Of a stretch of 64,000 nucleotides of DNA, positions 24,958 through 33,214 are shown piece after piece. Positions within the stretch are counted from its first letter, which is position 1. Each line of letters begins with the position of its first letter. This DNA comes from Bdellovibrionales bacterium (GTDB lineage Bacteria > Bdellovibrionota > Bdellovibrionia > Bdellovibrionales > Bdellovibrionaceae): the NCBI GenBank assembly GCA_018266295.1, contig JAFEAQ010000011.1, positions 310,001-374,000 on the forward strand, in the 5' to 3' direction. The notes under the pieces were generated by a model, which searched no databases, had not been told where the DNA came from, and was given only the letters and a program-made list of their open reading frames with translations. The position numbers and the translations under genes are program-made.

Positions 24958-27187
24958 ATCTTCATCTCCGGCATATGCTGGCCACGGACAATGTGTTTAC
25001 TGCAAGAGCCTCGTCTCTGACGGTTCACAATTCTGCTGCTCTGCTTGCGAGGCTTTGTACAAGCTTGAGACCGCTGAAGATAAAGGCATTAACTCTGGTC
25101 ATTTCGAAAAACTCCTGGAAAAGCACCAGGCCCTTTCCCAAATTCCTGCAAAGAGTCTTACATTTTACGCAGAAGGGCTTCACTGCTCTTCCTGCGTCCA
25201 TCTTTTAGAGCGCCTTCCAGAGTTTAGCGCTCACATCGCCGAAGCCCGCGTTCATTTCGGCGAATCCACCGTGCATGTCATTTTAAAACCGGGCTCTCCG
25301 GCGACCGCATGGGTGGAAGTCGCCGCGATGATCGAAGAGCTCGGCTATCGCCCCACAGCCTTGATTGCAAGTCAGGACGTGCGTGAGAAACAAAAACGAG
25401 AAAACCGCCTTGCTTTGCAACGGATTGGCGTCGCCGGGGCCTGCGCCGGAAACATGATGCTTTTTGTGGTGCCAGTGTACGGCGGCCTTGAAGGTTCCAT
25501 GGCCGTGCTCTTTAACTGGATGAGCTTTGTTCTTTTTTTGCCGATTCTGTTCTATTCAGCCCGTCCCTTTTATCAGGGCGCATGGAATTTTCTTAAATAC
25601 CGCGTGATCAACGTTGATTTACCCATCGTGATCGCGATGTTCTCAGGATTCTTCTTATCTACTTACAACTTGATTCGCGGCGAAGGACCGGTCTATTTCG
25701 ATTCAACCGCGAGCTTCTTGTTCTTAATTCTTGCCAGCAGATATCTGCTGAAGCGCGTGCAGCAGAAATACTTGCACCAAGATGCCCTGCTTGAAGGCAT
25801 CGAAGGCCGCCGCGATCTTCAGCCCGGAACTGAAATCACGATTCTTCAAGGAGAGAAAATCCCCGCCGACGGCATTTTACTGAGTCCGCAAGCCGAAGTG
25901 GATATGTCTCTGTTTAATGGTGAATCTCTTCCAGAACAATTCCGCGAAGGCATGACTTTGTTTGCGGGAAGCCGACTTCTAAGTCCTGAAGCCCGTCTGC
26001 GTGTTGAAAAAACCGCTCTCGAGACTCGCTGGGGCAAAATCCTTCAACAATTGCGCTCTGATTCTGTTCAAAAAAGCCGCTTCATCACTCTTTCAGACAA
26101 ACTCGCGCAAGGACTGATCGCCGGAGTCACGGGCCTTGCCATTTTATTTTTCATCTTTTATGCAAGAATTGATTTCAATCAAGCTCTCGAGCGTGCGTTA
26201 GCTCTGATCGTCATTGCCTGCCCTTGCGCTCTTGCGTTCGGTTCACCCCTTGCCTATGGGCTGTCATTACGGAAAGCACAGAAAGCCGGCATCCTTATCC
26301 GTCACGCCGATGTTTTTGAAAAACTTCAGGATGTTAGAAATATCTTTTTTGATAAAACCGGCACTCTCACTGAAGGGACTTTGACACTTTCATCGATTAA
26401 AGGCGATCTTTCAGAGGAAGATAAGAAAATCATCTTGGCACTTGAAGGTCAAAGCACTCATCCGGTCGCGTTTGCCCTTCGTCGTGCCTGGAAGAATCTT
26501 GCGGGCTTATCCTCTTCTCTGGAAGATCGCCGCGAACTTCTTGGTCAAGGAGTCTTTGGCCGCCTCGGGAACCGACGTTATTCCCTGACCCGCTCGCAAA
26601 ATTCTCATAATCAAGACTCACTGGTTGTGGAGTACAGCTGTGACGGACTGGTTAAAGCACATCTTTTCTTTTATGATCCTCTTCGCAGCGAAAGCAAAGA
26701 GATTCTAACAAAGCTACAAGACTTCGATTTGCATATTCTTTCGGGAGATAAAAACCAACGAGTCAGTAAGATCGCTCAAGAGTGTGGAATTCCCAATAAC
26801 CAATGCTATGCCGAAATGAGTCCCGAACAAAAACTGGATGTCATTCAATACTCTTTTCATAGCTGCATGATTGGTGACGGTGCCAACGATGCCCTTGCTT
26901 TAAAAGCCGCCGATGTCGGTATCGCTGTCAAAGGCAGCGTCGATTTGAGCCTGATGTCGGCCGATGTCTATTTTACCCGCGGTGGTTTGGCTCCTTTCTA
27001 CGAGCTTTTGCAAATCGCCCGCGATGCTCGTTTCACTGTCAGACGTAATCTCGCCATTTCTCTTATGTATAACACTTTCGGCGGAGCTCTCGCGCTCGGC
27101 GGATTCGTCAGCCCCATGGTGGCGGCGATTCTCATGCCGGTGAGCTCCGTTCTGATTCTTTTGTCATCCATCCGGGGGACCCGATGA
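24947..27187 (+). CDS. ccoI: Cu+-exporting P1B-ATPase for cbb3 assembly
   Basis: This 746-aa pump begins with a Cys-rich segment (CVYCKSLVSDGSQFCCSAC), then an HMA metal-binding domain with Cys80-x-x-Cys83 in GLHCSSC. Eight membrane helices follow, with the CPC site (425-427) in IACPCALAFGSPLAYG, then phosphorylation motif DKTGT from Asp469, THPVAFAL and GDGANDALAL. This layout and the following ccoS identify CcoI/FixI, which supplies copper to the CuB centre of cbb3 oxidase rather than general copper resistance. It leads a seven-gene operon and overlaps ccoS as ATGA. Confidence 0.95.
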   Translation: MDQLSSSPAYAGHGQCVYCKSLVSDGSQFCCSACEALYKLETAEDKGINSGHFEKLLEKHQALSQIPAKSLTFYAEGLHCSSCVHLLERLPEFSAHIAEARVHFGESTVHVILKPGSPATAWVEVAAMIEELGYRPTALIASQDVREKQKRENRLALQRIGVAGACAGNMMLFVVPVYGGLEGSMAVLFNWMSFVLFLPILFYSARPFYQGAWNFLKYRVINVDLPIVIAMFSGFFLSTYNLIRGEGPVYFDSTASFLFLILASRYLLKRVQQKYLHQDALLEGIEGRRDLQPGTEITILQGEKIPADGILLSPQAEVDMSLFNGESLPEQFREGMTLFAGSRLLSPEARLRVEKTALETRWGKILQQLRSDSVQKSRFITLSDKLAQGLIAGVTGLAILFFIFYARIDFNQALERALALIVIACPCALAFGSPLAYGLSLRKAQKAGILIRHADVFEKLQDVRNIFFDKTGTLTEGTLTLSSIKGDLSEEDKKIILALEGQSTHPVAFALRRAWKNLAGLSSSLEDRRELLGQGVFGRLGNRRYSLTRSQNSHNQDSLVVEYSCDGLVKAHLFFYDPLRSESKEILTKLQDFDLHILSGDKNQRVSKIAQECGIPNNQCYAEMSPEQKLDVIQYSFHSCMIGDGANDALALKAADVGIAVKGSVDLSLMSADVYFTRGGLAPFYELLQIARDARFTVRRNLAISLMYNTFGGALALGGFVSPMVAAILMPVSSVLILLSSIRGTR

Positions 27188-27360
27188 ATATTCTTGCACT
27201 GATGATCCCGATGGCACTGATCCTTGGCTTTGGCTTTGCGGCAGCCTTTTTCTGGGCCACCGCCCGAGGACAGTTTGATGACGTTGAAACTCCAGCACAC
27301 AGAATTTTATTAGATGATCCACAAGAAAGGACTGAACGTGAAAAACCCCGCAATTCATAA
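27184..27360 (+). CDS. ccoS: cbb3 oxidase maturation protein CcoS
   Basis: This 58-aa protein has one N-terminal membrane helix (LALMIPMALILGFGFAAAFF) followed by ARGQFDDVETPAHRIL, the CcoS signature. CcoS is needed for inserting cofactors into cbb3 oxidase. The start overlaps the ccoI stop as ATGA, and its 3' end overlaps the start of ccoNO by 23 bp in another frame. Its length and family motif leave little doubt. Confidence 0.95.
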   Translation: MNILALMIPMALILGFGFAAAFFWATARGQFDDVETPAHRILLDDPQERTEREKPRNS

Positions 27361-29485
27361 CGACACGATTCTGGAGAAAATCTTGTACGATGATGACATC
27401 GTTAAAAAGTTTCTCCTAGCAACAATGATTTGGGCCGGAGCCGCCTTTATTTTCGGCTTGATCGCAGCTCTACAATTGGCCTGGTGGCCGATGAATATGA
27501 ATTTGGAGTGGGTGACTTTTGGTCGTCTTCGTCCGCTTCACACCAATGCCGCGATCTTTGCTTTTGCCGGGAATGCGATCTTTGCCGGGATTTATCACTC
27601 GTCGCAAAGACTTCTGAAAACGCGCCTATTCTCAGATGCGCTAAGCCGCCTGCACTTCTGGGGCTGGCAATTGATCATTATTTCCGCCGCGATCACTTTG
27701 CCGCTGGGTTATTCCCAGTCCAAAGAATATGCAGAGCTTGAATGGCCCATCGATATCGCGATTGCCGTGATTTGGGTTGTGTTTGCTGTGAACTTCTTTG
27801 GGACCATCAGCAAGCGTCGCGAAAGACATCTGTATGTTGCGATTTGGTTCTATATCGCAACCATTATCACTGTCGCCACCCTGCACATCGTGAATTCGAT
27901 TGAAATCCCCGTGAGCTTCTTGCAAAGCTATCCGGTGTATGCGGGTATTCAGGATGCGCTTGTGCAATGGTGGTACGGTCACAATGCGGTGGCTTTCTTC
28001 CTCACAACTCCGTTCTTGGGACTCATGTATTACTACGTACCGAAGGCGGCCAATCGCCCGGTGTACTCTTATCAGCTTTCGATCATTCACTTCTGGTCGC
28101 TGGTATTTATCTATATCTGGGCCGGTCCTCACCACTTGCTTTACACTTCACTGCCTGAATGGGCGCAAACTCTGGGCATGGTTTTTAGTTTGATGCTCTG
28201 GGCCCCAAGCTGGGGTGGCATGATCAACGGCTTGCTCACCCTGCGCGGCGCTTGGCACTTGCTCAGAACCGATCCGATCATCAAGTTCTTTGTGACGGCT
28301 TTGACTTTCTACGGGATGGCGACTTTCGAAGGCCCGTTGCTCTCGATTAAATCCGTCAGTGCTTTGGGTCACTACACAGACTGGATTATCGGTCACGTTC
28401 ACGCCGGAGCCCTTGGCTGGAACGGAATGCTGACTTTCGGTATGATTTACTTCTTGGTGCCTCGTCTCTGGAGAACAAAACTTTACTCTGAGAAATTGGC
28501 AACCAATCACTTCTGGATCGCGACTCTCGGGATTTTGCTCTATTATATTTCAATGGTGACCGCAGGGATTACTGAAGGTCTCATGTGGCGCGCGCTGACT
28601 CCAGAAGGCAAACTGGTTTATCCGGACTTTATTGAAACGGTTGTGCGTATCGTACCACTTTATTGGGTGCGTGCTCTTGGTGGAGCTTTGTTCATCGTCG
28701 GTTTCTTCATGATGATTTACAATGTCTACAAAACGATCAAGTCCGCGCCGGCAGAACAGTCTGATAGCGAAGCCCACGTGCCAATGCGCCACGCGGTTTT
28801 TGCAAAGCCTGACACAAAAGAAGGTCACAGCAAACTTGAAGGCATGGCCACTGTGTTCTCAGTTTTAGCTTTTGTTGCCATTGCTGTCGGCAGTATCATT
28901 GAGATTTACCCAACTCTGTCATTGCATAAATACATCACGCCCACCAATATGATTGAGCCTTACACTCCGCTGGAGCTTGCTGGCCGTGATATTTATGTCA
29001 GCGAAGGTTGTTATGTCTGCCACTCGCAGCAGATCCGCCCGATCGCTGCTGAAGTTCTCCGTTACGGAAAAGCTTCGACGGTTGAAGAGTCTATGTACGA
29101 TCATCCATTCCAATGGGGATCAAAACGTATCGGTCCGGACATCGCTCGTGTGGGTAAGAAGTATCCAAATCTCTGGCACTTTCAACACATGATCGATCCC
29201 CGTGCGGTGACGCCGAAATCGATTATGCCGTCTTATAGCTGGATGGTGGAAAAGGACACGGACTTTATCATGCTTCGGAAGAAACTCTCAGTCATGAAAA
29301 TGCTGGGTGTGCCTTATGATGATGAAACTGTCGCCAACGCCGACATCAAAGCTCAGAAAGAAGCGATGATCATCGCTGAAGATCTGAAAGCCAATGGCGT
29401 GAATATTCCGAAACTCGAGAAAAAACAAATCGTTGCTCTCATTGCTTACTTGCAAGCACTGGGACAAAAAGGAAAACAGCCATGA
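27338..29485 (+). CDS. ccoNO: cbb3 cytochrome oxidase, fused subunits I/II (CcoN-CcoO)
   Basis: This 715-aa protein is the catalytic core. Residues 1-480 are CcoN, with heme and CuB ligands visible in RPLHTNAAIFAF, WWYGHNAVAFF, GPHHLLYTSLPEW and GHVHAGALGWNGM. After a short linker and one helix, residues from about 500 are CcoO, with heme c site Cys558-x-x-Cys561-His562 (CYVCHSQQ) and Met in KSIMPSY. Fusion of N and O is known from Bdellovibrio and Bacteroidetes. GTG 27338 is chosen because AAGAAAGGA precedes it; it overlaps ccoS. It reduces O2 at high affinity while pumping protons. Confidence 0.95.
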   Translation: MKNPAIHNDTILEKILYDDDIVKKFLLATMIWAGAAFIFGLIAALQLAWWPMNMNLEWVTFGRLRPLHTNAAIFAFAGNAIFAGIYHSSQRLLKTRLFSDALSRLHFWGWQLIIISAAITLPLGYSQSKEYAELEWPIDIAIAVIWVVFAVNFFGTISKRRERHLYVAIWFYIATIITVATLHIVNSIEIPVSFLQSYPVYAGIQDALVQWWYGHNAVAFFLTTPFLGLMYYYVPKAANRPVYSYQLSIIHFWSLVFIYIWAGPHHLLYTSLPEWAQTLGMVFSLMLWAPSWGGMINGLLTLRGAWHLLRTDPIIKFFVTALTFYGMATFEGPLLSIKSVSALGHYTDWIIGHVHAGALGWNGMLTFGMIYFLVPRLWRTKLYSEKLATNHFWIATLGILLYYISMVTAGITEGLMWRALTPEGKLVYPDFIETVVRIVPLYWVRALGGALFIVGFFMMIYNVYKTIKSAPAEQSDSEAHVPMRHAVFAKPDTKEGHSKLEGMATVFSVLAFVAIAVGSIIEIYPTLSLHKYITPTNMIEPYTPLELAGRDIYVSEGCYVCHSQQIRPIAAEVLRYGKASTVEESMYDHPFQWGSKRIGPDIARVGKKYPNLWHFQHMIDPRAVTPKSIMPSYSWMVEKDTDFIMLRKKLSVMKMLGVPYDDETVANADIKAQKEAMIIAEDLKANGVNIPKLEKKQIVALIAYLQALGQKGKQP

Positions 29486-29649
29486 AACAAGATGGATTAG
29501 CTTTTTTCACTGACACTCATTTAACAGCTCTCGGCTTGGTGATCTTTTTTGGTTTCTTCATCGGCGTCCTCATCTGGACGTCGCTGAAAGAGAACAAAGC
29601 GAATTACCAAAAGATGGAAAAAATCCCTTTGATTGACGGAGACAACTAA
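29482..29649 (+). CDS. ccoQ: CcoQ-like small cbb3 oxidase subunit
   Basis: This 55-aa single-helix protein (LTALGLVIFFGFFIGVLIW) has a charged C-terminal tail. It lies between ccoNO and ccoP and overlaps both, as ATGA upstream and TAATG downstream. CcoQ stabilises the oxidase complex. Sequence similarity in such short proteins is weak, so the call rests on size, topology and position. Confidence 0.85.
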   Translation: MKQDGLAFFTDTHLTALGLVIFFGFFIGVLIWTSLKENKANYQKMEKIPLIDGDN

Positions 29650-30224
29650 TGAGCGACGACATCAAAAACCAAATCAACGATCCTCTGACAGATCATGAAT
29701 ACGACGGGATTCAGGAGTACGACAATCCACTCCCAACCTGGTGGCTTTGGACTTTCTTTTTCACAATCATCTTTGCCTTCCTCTACTTCATTCACTATGA
29801 AGTAGGTGGTGGACCGACTTTAAAAGACGAACTCGCTGTCGCGATGAAGAATCTGGAATCGGCAGCGGCTCAGCATGCACCAGCTGTGACTGAAACTGAA
29901 GAGCTGCTTGCTGAAGAAATGAAAAATCCAAAATTGGCTGAGCTCGGCGCAGTGACTTTCACCAATAAATGCGCCGCCTGTCACGGCCCTCAACTGGGCG
30001 GACTCATCGGTCCTAATTTGACCGATAATTTCTGGCTCCATGGCAAAGGAACTCGCATGGACATCGCCGGCGTCATTCGCAAAGGCGTGCCTGAAAAAGG
30101 AATGCCGCCCTGGGAAAGCATGCTGTCAAAAGATGAAGTCTACGGCTTAACCGCGTATATTTTGTCGAAAAAGGGCAGCAACCCGCCAAATGCGAAAGCA
30201 CCTCAAGGTGATGAAATTAAATAG
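29649..30224 (+). CDS. ccoP: cbb3 oxidase subunit III, monoheme CcoP
   Basis: This 191-aa protein has the CcoP N-terminus (IQEYDNPLPTWWLWTFFFTIIFAFLYF) and one membrane helix. It contains only one cytochrome c domain, with Cys108-x-x-Cys111-His112 (CAACHG) and Met ligand in EKGMPPWESM. Canonical proteobacterial CcoP carries two c-type hemes in about 300 residues; here one is absent. It passes electrons from soluble or membrane cytochrome c to CcoO. It overlaps ccoQ by one base and precedes ccoG by 11 bp. Confidence 0.93.
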   Translation: MSDDIKNQINDPLTDHEYDGIQEYDNPLPTWWLWTFFFTIIFAFLYFIHYEVGGGPTLKDELAVAMKNLESAAAQHAPAVTETEELLAEEMKNPKLAELGAVTFTNKCAACHGPQLGGLIGPNLTDNFWLHGKGTRMDIAGVIRKGVPEKGMPPWESMLSKDEVYGLTAYILSKKGSNPPNAKAPQGDEIK

Positions 30225-30235
30225 ACGAGGATAAT

Positions 30236-31639
30236 ATGGCTTTAGATCCGGAGAGACTCACAAGTATCGATGAATTCGGCGACCGCACGTATATCATTCC
30301 TGCAGAAGTGCGGGGCTTTTTTCATAAGCATCGTCGCTGGACACAGTTTATCCTGCTTGCAATCTTTCTGGGTCTGCCTTGGACGCAAATCAACGGTGAG
30401 CAAAGTATTTTACTCAACATCCCCGCCCGCAAGTTTGCGATTTTCGGAATCACTTTCTGGGCCCACGATGCGCCGTTGATTTTCTTTGTCCTGGCAACAC
30501 TCACTCTGGGGCTGGCCTTTGTGACTTCGATCTGGGGCCGTGTGTGGTGCGGCTGGGCCTGCCCGCAGACGGTTTTTATTGATGCGATTTTCCGCCGCAT
30601 TGAACAGCTCGTCCAAGGAAATTACATTCAACGCCGCCAGCTTCGCCAAGCAGACATGAGTTTCAAAAAATTTATAAAGCTCACTCTGACCTGGATTCTT
30701 TTTACTGTGGTTTCATCTCTCATCGCACATAGCTTTGCGGCCTACTTCGTCGGATCCGAGGCCCTCATAAAAATGATCCAAGAAAGCCCGTCACAGCAAT
30801 GGGATACCTTCTTGTTCGTGAGTTTTATGACAGCCGCCGTGCTATTTGACTTTGGCTGGTTCCGTGAACAGTTCTGCATCATCATGTGTCCTTACGGGCG
30901 TTTTCAAAGCGTCCTGCTGGACCAAAAATCGCTCGCGATTGTCTATGACGAATCCCGTGGCGAACCACGCAAAGGAAAAGTTCCTCCAGGAGAAAAACAA
31001 GGCGATTGCGTGAGCTGCAATCGCTGTGTGCAAGTCTGCCCGACAGGAATTGATATTCGCAAAGGCCTGCAAATGGAGTGCATCGCCTGCACAGCGTGCG
31101 CGGATGCCTGCGATGAGATCATGACGAAAGTCAAAAAACCGACAGGACTCATTGGTTACAAAACACTTGATCGCAGCCCGGTGAGTTTGAAAAAACCACG
31201 CTCGATCATTTACATGGTCGCCATTCTTCTTTCTGTCTCGGGTTTGGCTTACAATGTGGCCACTCGTGAAAAAGCGCAGGTCTTTGTTCTGCGTGCAAAA
31301 GAAGCCCCTTATACACAAATCAAAAATGACACCGGCGAAGACCTGATCCTCAATCACTTCCGCTTGCAGATTCAGAATCAAAACTTCAAGAAGGCCATCT
31401 ATCTGCTGCGCCCGCCGACAGACTGGGCCGCTCAAGGCATTGAACTCACCGTGGCGCAAAATCCGCTCGATATTGAACCAGGCAAAATGACAGAGTGGCA
31501 CTTCTTTGTGCGCTTTAAACCAAGCCTCGTCGCAAAAACCGGTCAGCTCAAAACAAAGATCCTTCTGCATGATCAAAATGAAGTTGAAAAACCGTTTGAA
31601 GCCGAAAAAGAAATTATTCTTGTAGGACCCAAACAATGA
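30236..31639 (+). CDS. ccoG: cbb3 oxidase accessory protein CcoG (FixG)
   Basis: This 467-aa membrane protein has several helices, WCGWACPQTVF and MCPYGRFQSV Cys motifs, then two ferredoxin-type 4Fe-4S clusters starting at Cys258 (CVSCNRCVQVCP) and in CIACTACADACDE. A C-terminal periplasmic Ig-like FixG domain follows. CcoG is reported to reduce copper for delivery to the oxidase, together with CcoI. GAGG lies 5 bp before the ATG. It overlaps the next gene by 4 bp. No ccoH gene follows. Confidence 0.95.
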   Translation: MALDPERLTSIDEFGDRTYIIPAEVRGFFHKHRRWTQFILLAIFLGLPWTQINGEQSILLNIPARKFAIFGITFWAHDAPLIFFVLATLTLGLAFVTSIWGRVWCGWACPQTVFIDAIFRRIEQLVQGNYIQRRQLRQADMSFKKFIKLTLTWILFTVVSSLIAHSFAAYFVGSEALIKMIQESPSQQWDTFLFVSFMTAAVLFDFGWFREQFCIIMCPYGRFQSVLLDQKSLAIVYDESRGEPRKGKVPPGEKQGDCVSCNRCVQVCPTGIDIRKGLQMECIACTACADACDEIMTKVKKPTGLIGYKTLDRSPVSLKKPRSIIYMVAILLSVSGLAYNVATREKAQVFVLRAKEAPYTQIKNDTGEDLILNHFRLQIQNQNFKKAIYLLRPPTDWAAQGIELTVAQNPLDIEPGKMTEWHFFVRFKPSLVAKTGQLKTKILLHDQNEVEKPFEAEKEIILVGPKQ

Positions 31640-32268
31640 GCCAGCTTCTGTTGCCTTTGGCGATCCTCACCTCGAGTTTTCTCGGCAGCTGGCACTGCGC
31701 CGGGATGTGTGGGCCATTTGCGGCTCTGACGGGATCGCGCGGGCAACTCTGGCATTACCACCTCGGCCGTTTGCTGGTGTATGCAAGCCTCGGTGTGCTT
31801 GCCGGATTCTTCGGAGACTTCGTGATGAGCTCTGAGTTTGGCTGGGTCCGCATGATCGGCGCGGTTCTGCTGGGCTTCACGTTGATTGCCCTCGGTTTAC
31901 AGTACTTGTTTGCTTTTGATTGGGGAAAGCGCTCGCACTTTTTTGCGGCGACTTTTTTTCAAAACCTCTATCGGCGTCTTCGCGCCTGGAAATTCGGCCG
32001 CAGCAGTTTTGTCATTGGGCTTCTTGCCGGTCTGCTCCCATGCATGTGGCTTTACACCTACGTCATTGCCGCTTCCGCGAGCAAAAGCCCCTTTGCCGGG
32101 GGCCTTCTGATGGTTTTGTTCTGGCTGGGAGGACTCCCGGCTTTGAGCGCCGTTTCCTTGATGGTGCGCCCGTCTATGCTCAAATCAAATATACGCAAGC
32201 AGAGGATTGCCGGCGGCGTCCTCGTCGTGTCTGGGCTCTATGCTTTGGGCTCCCATTGGCTGTTTTAA
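31636..32268 (+). CDS. TauE/SafE-like (UreH_2) membrane protein in the cco operon
   Basis: This 210-aa protein has about six helices with two diagnostic half-motifs: SWHCAGMCGPF near the N-terminus and GLLPCMWLYTYV in the middle. The family is annotated as sulfite exporter TauE/SafE or urease accessory UreH-like. Homologues commonly end cco operons, where a role in metal or thiol handling during oxidase assembly is suspected. The paired Cys in the first helix would suit transient Cu binding; this is inference. It overlaps ccoG as ATGA and ends the operon. Confidence 0.85.
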   Translation: MSQLLLPLAILTSSFLGSWHCAGMCGPFAALTGSRGQLWHYHLGRLLVYASLGVLAGFFGDFVMSSEFGWVRMIGAVLLGFTLIALGLQYLFAFDWGKRSHFFAATFFQNLYRRLRAWKFGRSSFVIGLLAGLLPCMWLYTYVIAASASKSPFAGGLLMVLFWLGGLPALSAVSLMVRPSMLKSNIRKQRIAGGVLVVSGLYALGSHWLF

Positions 32269-32369
32269 GCTTTGACGCTCCTGCAATTTTAACAAATCCC
32301 CCTTGGCTCCCATAGCGTCGCTCCAGAAGCCATGTTAAAAAACAGGATCTTATCTAAAGAGGAGTTTTT

Positions 32370-33212
32370 ATGAAGGCGTGGGGCTTTGCGGGTCTGCTTT
32401 TAGCGGGATCTGTTTCATGGGCGGCGACAGACACAATTCCTGTGGTGCAAATTAAAAAAGTTGAACTCACGGAAAACTCTGAGTCTTTGTCTTACCCTGC
32501 CCGCGTAGAATCCCGTGTGAGCGGCGCCATCCTTGCCGAAGTTGAAGGCGTTGTCCGTGATGTGGTAACACTCGGGACACACGTTAAGAAAGGCCAAGTG
32601 CTTTTTAAAATTCAGCAGCTTGATCCGGTTTACCAGTATGCTCCGGCAAAGATCGTTGCTCCGGTGAGTGGCGTTGTCAGCCAAATCGAAGTGACTGTGG
32701 GCACGCAAGTGACTCGCGGTCAGCGCATCGCCACTGTTGTGGACCCTAGTCAGTTGCGCGTGACAGTTGAAATTCCAGGAAGCGATCTTGAAAAGATCAC
32801 TCACAATGCGCAAGTTTCTTTCACGACAAGCCTCATGGAAAAAGCGGAAGACCTGTCTTTCGAAGGTATCAGCCCGCTGGTGAACCCAACAACAGGCACG
32901 GCAACAGCGAACTTGCTTTTCAAGAACAAAAACCCGCGTCTTTCCGCAGGCAGCATCGGCAAAATCCAAGTCACTTTGAAAAACGGCTCTGCGATCCGCG
33001 TATCTGAGCAGGCTGTGGTGTATAAGGGCGCAGTCCCTTACGTGCGCATTGTTGATGACAAAAATATCGCAAAGTACAAGGCGGTGGAGCTCGGCACTCG
33101 CCAAGCCGGCCTTGTTGAAATCAAAAAGGGCCTGACTGCGAACGACAATCTGATCGAGCGTGCCAGCCAGTACGTTCAAGATAATAAAGCTGTTAAGATC
33201 GAAAAAGACTAA
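32370..33212 (+). CDS. RND periplasmic adaptor lacking the alpha-hairpin
   Basis: This 280-aa secreted protein (signal peptide ending VSWA) has the barrel-sandwich halves of membrane fusion proteins: AEVEGVVRDVVTLGTHVKKGQVLF and IVAPVSGVVSQIEVTVGTQV. Only about ten residues separate the halves, so the coiled-coil hairpin that normally docks onto TolC is missing. Beta-barrel and membrane-proximal domains follow. It is separated by 2 bp from the pump gene and belongs to a three-gene operon with a TolC-like channel. Confidence 0.88.
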   Translation: MKAWGFAGLLLAGSVSWAATDTIPVVQIKKVELTENSESLSYPARVESRVSGAILAEVEGVVRDVVTLGTHVKKGQVLFKIQQLDPVYQYAPAKIVAPVSGVVSQIEVTVGTQVTRGQRIATVVDPSQLRVTVEIPGSDLEKITHNAQVSFTTSLMEKAEDLSFEGISPLVNPTTGTATANLLFKNKNPRLSAGSIGKIQVTLKNGSAIRVSEQAVVYKGAVPYVRIVDDKNIAKYKAVELGTRQAGLVEIKKGLTANDNLIERASQYVQDNKAVKIEKD

Positions 33213-33214
33213 AA

